The notes under the pieces are model-generated. The model was not told the DNA's origin and ran no database searches. It worked only from the letters and a program-made list of their open reading frames with translations. Made by a program: the position numbers and the translations under genes. Positions 34,365-36,615 of a stretch of DNA of 36,615 nt are shown in pieces (the stretch's first letter is position 1; each line of letters opens with the position of its first letter). Source of the DNA: Bacillota bacterium (GTDB taxonomy: Bacteria; Bacillota; Limnochordia; DTU087); NCBI GenBank assembly GCA_012798695.1, contig JAAZMR010000122.1:1-36615 (forward strand), read 5' to 3'.

Positions 34365-35150
34365 TTATTGATTGTACACACTCAAAATCAGCCGTCCCCG
34401 GGTGGTTCCATCAGGCACAACGCTGAGAGTAAAGGCTATAGGCTTTCTTCTTCGCTGGTCCAGATCTGGTGTTATACCCTGCAGTCTCACAGCCGGGCCC
34501 GCCTCCACCACCTGTAAATCAACTAGCCGCCAAGGTTGAATCCATTTCTCCGGGGAGATGTCACACTGCTGATCCACAATCCCCTCAACCTGTACTGATG
34601 ATGATTTGATCTTCCCAAACCGCCCCGCTGTGAGGACCATTTCTGTAATGCTGTCTTTGATCTTGGTTTCGCATCCCCAATCAGTCATTTCCATATGCAG
34701 GTCGGCTGTACCGGTCTCGCTGATCGCGCCCGTAATTGTATGCTGACGACCTTCTCTATCGATGGCTGTCCAACTCAAGACTCGGCTATCATACTCTGCG
34801 CGTGCATCGAGTACTCCCGTATCAGCTGATACTCCCATCAACCTGCCGGCCCGGATCACTTGTGGTTTGAGTTCTGTAAAAGACCGAACACTCGGTAGTT
34901 CCACTGTCGCATTCACTGTCACAGTTTGAACTACTAACCCAATGCGGTCTATGAAAGCATCCACTGGGTGAGAGAGAATCTGTCTATCACTGATTAGGTA
35001 AAGCTGATAGGAAAGCAAAATCAAGATGCCCCACGTGCAGAGGAGCTTCGTTAGAACATGCCGACAAAACTGGCCTAGACCTTCCTCTGACACGACCGGA
35101 CTCGCCACCTCTTCCAAGAGGTCCTCTTCCAAAACCCACTCTCTTGACAT
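34365..35150 (-). CDS. YwmB-like membrane-anchored protein (DUF1779)
   Basis: The 261-residue protein starts at ATG 35150 (GGAGG seven bases upstream). It has an acidic N-terminal part (WVLEEDLLEEVASP), one membrane segment (about 37-58), and an outer alpha/beta region with no known catalytic motif. Its size, single anchor and position before the spoIIQ-like gene fit YwmB, which in Bacillus lies in ywmB-murAA-spoIID-spoIIQ. Sequence similarity to YwmB is weak by eye, so this rests largely on synteny. Function of YwmB is not known. Confidence 0.5.
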   Translation of the reverse strand: MSREWVLEEDLLEEVASPVVSEEGLGQFCRHVLTKLLCTWGILILLSYQLYLISDRQILSHPVDAFIDRIGLVVQTVTVNATVELPSVRSFTELKPQVIRAGRLMGVSADTGVLDARAEYDSRVLSWTAIDREGRQHTITGAISETGTADLHMEMTDWGCETKIKDSITEMVLTAGRFGKIKSSSVQVEGIVDQQCDISPEKWIQPWRLVDLQVVEAGPAVRLQGITPDLDQRRRKPIAFTLSVVPDGTTRGRLILSVYNQ

Positions 35151-35220
35151 CCTCATCCTCCTCCCACCCATCAGTGTGGTTGACCAGGAGGCAGTTTATG
35201 CAGCGTAATCTGCACCTACA

Positions 35221-35249
35221 AAAGTAAAACCGGTGCCATCGGCACCGGT
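35221..35249 (-). terminator. Intrinsic terminator after wecB
   Basis: ACCGGTGCC-GAT-GGCACCGGT makes a perfect 9-bp stem with a 3-base loop on the minus strand, followed by TTTACTTTT. It lies about 100 bases past the wecB stop and separates it from the ywmB-like gene. Confidence 0.85.
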
Positions 35250-35348
35250 CAATCTCAAATCATCAAGTTAGGTATCAAGACATGGACAATGGAGTCGAAA
35301 ACCCCTCGCTCAGGGCTGTTGTTATATGAGGTCATGAACCATGCATAT

Positions 35349-36491
35349 CTAGCCGTGACTCATTGTGGGAATCTGTAGAAGTGTTCTCTGCTCCCAGAGG
35401 ATCTTGGCAACCCGCTGGGCCGCCTTACCATCTCCGTAGGGATTGGGCGCTTCGGCCATATTCATATATGCTTCGCGGTCGGTAAGAAGCTTGGTGGCTT
35501 CCTCCGTGATCCGTTCAGTATCAGTCCCGACTAGAAGCGCGGTACCGGCTCGTACCCCTTCCAGGCGCTCAGTTGTATCCCGCAGAACCAGAACCGGTTT
35601 GCCGAGACTGGGAGCTTCCTCTTGGAGTCCTCCGGAATCGGTCAACAAGCAATATACCCTGGCCATAAGATTGACAAATTCCTCATAGGCAGGTGGTTCA
35701 ATCAAATTTACTCTGGGTACATGATCAAAAGCATCTGCGGCCACTTCGCGAATGCGCGGATTCCTATGAACAGGAAAAACTACCCGCACATCAGGAAAGC
35801 TTGCAACTAGCTGCCTTACGGCAGTAAAAATCCGCTCCATCGGGGCACCCCAATTCTCCCGACGGTGCGTTGTCAGCAGAATCACGCGCTCTTTACTGAA
35901 GTCTAGACTCCTGAGTAGAGGATCTCTAAAGGTATAGTCATTCTTCACTGTTCCCAAGAGAGCATCGATGACCGTATTGCCGGTGAGAAAAACTCGGGAA
36001 TTCGGTACACCCTCTCTTGCTAGATGGGCGGCGGCAGTGTCGGTAGGAGCGAAATGAAATGTCGCCAAAGCTCCGGTCAGTCGGCGATTCATTTCCTCCG
36101 GAAATGGATTATATGAATTATGGGACCGTAGACCTGCCTCTACATGGCCTACGGCCACCTGTTGGTAAAAGGCAGCCAGGCTGGCGGCAAAGGTGGTGGT
36201 TGTATCACCATGCACCAATACGATATCGGGGTTTTCCGAAGCGATGATCTTCTCTAATCCTGCCAGGACCCGAGACGTGATCTCAGTCAATGTCTGACCA
36301 TGCCGCATGATATCCAGATCATAGTCTGGCCTAATTGCAAAGAAATCCAGAACTTGGTCCAGCATCTCTCTATGCTGACCGGTCACCACTACTTTCACGG
36401 TAAACCTAGCCGGTTCAGACTGCAGGACCCTCACTACCGGAGCCATTTTGATGGCCTCGGGCCTAGTTCCAAAGACTGTCATTACCTTCAC
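35349..36491 (-). CDS. wecB: UDP-N-acetylglucosamine 2-epimerase (non-hydrolysing)
   Basis: This enzyme interconverts UDP-GlcNAc and UDP-ManNAc for wall or surface polysaccharides. The 380-residue protein begins VKVMTVFGTRPEAIKMAP, then LVHGDTTTTFAASLAA, VAVGHVEAGLRSHNSYNPFP EEMNRR and TDSGGLQEEAPSLGKPVLVL, followed by RDTTERLEGVRAGT, which are the conserved nucleotide and active-site motifs. GTG 36491 with GGAGGGGG nine bases upstream is preferred over 36524. It is the first complete gene in transcription order. Also called mnaA. A terminator follows. Confidence 0.95.
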   Translation of the reverse strand: MKVMTVFGTRPEAIKMAPVVRVLQSEPARFTVKVVVTGQHREMLDQVLDFFAIRPDYDLDIMRHGQTLTEITSRVLAGLEKIIASENPDIVLVHGDTTTTFAASLAAFYQQVAVGHVEAGLRSHNSYNPFPEEMNRRLTGALATFHFAPTDTAAAHLAREGVPNSRVFLTGNTVIDALLGTVKNDYTFRDPLLRSLDFSKERVILLTTHRRENWGAPMERIFTAVRQLVASFPDVRVVFPVHRNPRIREVAADAFDHVPRVNLIEPPAYEEFVNLMARVYCLLTDSGGLQEEAPSLGKPVLVLRDTTERLEGVRAGTALLVGTDTERITEEATKLLTDREAYMNMAEAPNPYGDGKAAQRVAKILWEQRTLLQIPTMSHG

Positions 36492-36564
36492 TGCGTTATG
36501 CCCCCTCCATATTGCTGAAACCACCTGAGCCGCTTAACTACCTAAAGAGAAACAGAACCCTCAG

Positions 36565-36615
36565 CTAATCTGTGGGCAGAAGCTTGGCCATCTGCACAGC
36601 TGTTAAAAAAGGGCC
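36565..36615 (-). other. Possible end of an upstream gene (undetermined)
   Basis: One minus-strand frame reads GPFLTAVQMAKLLPTD and stops at 36565; another stays open to a stop further on. Either could be the C-terminus of a gene outside the window. Sixteen residues are too few to name it. Confidence 0.2.

Noticed and set aside
63-36518. Many plus-strand open frames of 60-190 codons
   Set aside because: Each lies opposite a well-supported minus-strand gene, lacks family motifs and rarely has a ribosome binding site.
36565-36615. Naming the gene upstream of wecB
   Set aside because: Only 16 codons in an uncertain frame; no motif.

Overview
All recognisable genes lie on the minus strand, so the window reads from high to low coordinates. 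Base composition looks near 50% GC. It carries Firmicutes sporulation genes (spoIIID, a spoIIQ-like gene, ywmB) together with a full outer-membrane toolkit: lpxC, lpxD, lptA/C/D, an lptF/G permease, bamA, tamB, three ompH/skp-like genes, and flagellar P- and L-ring genes flgI and flgH. This combination points to a diderm, probably endospore-forming Firmicute, such as the Limnochordia/Hydrogenispora or Halanaerobiales lineages. The exact lineage cannot be fixed from the sequence.

Layout in transcription order. (1) 36.5-32.8 kb: wecB, terminator, ywmB, spoIIQ-like gene with a sigma-F-like promoter, terminator, spoIIID with a sigma-E-like promoter. (2) 32.6-27.2 kb: flagellar rod and ring genes flgF-flgG-flgA-flgH-flgI-flgJ, a possible 41-codon ORF, and a strong intrinsic terminator. 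(3) 26.9-23.2 kb: two secreted envelope proteins, a phosphodiester glycosidase with an AMIN-like domain and an S55 (SpoIVB-type) peptidase. (4) 22.9-14.8 kb: tamB, bamA, a clear promoter, three ompH genes separated by hairpins, lpxD. (5) 14.6-9.1 kb: two predicted outer-membrane barrels, lptF/G, a secreted metallopeptidase behind a structured leader, and a lipoprotein. (6) 8.9-5.1 kb: lptD-lptC-lptA and a terminator. (7) 4.9-1 kb: a 710-residue permease-like protein, an ABC ATPase, lpxC, and a nucleotidyltransferase cut by the window edge.

Together these genes make lipid A, carry lipopolysaccharide (LPS) to the surface, insert beta-barrels, and let the flagellar rod pass through the outer membrane. 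The most unusual items are the permease with MacB-like topology and an EAA-like tail, two RNA leaders that could hide ribosome binding sites (metallopeptidase and flgG), an S55 peptidase with its catalytic motifs in permuted order, and direct continuity of sporulation, flagellar and outer-membrane genes. I saw no rRNA, tRNA, CRISPR array, transposase or plus-strand gene.
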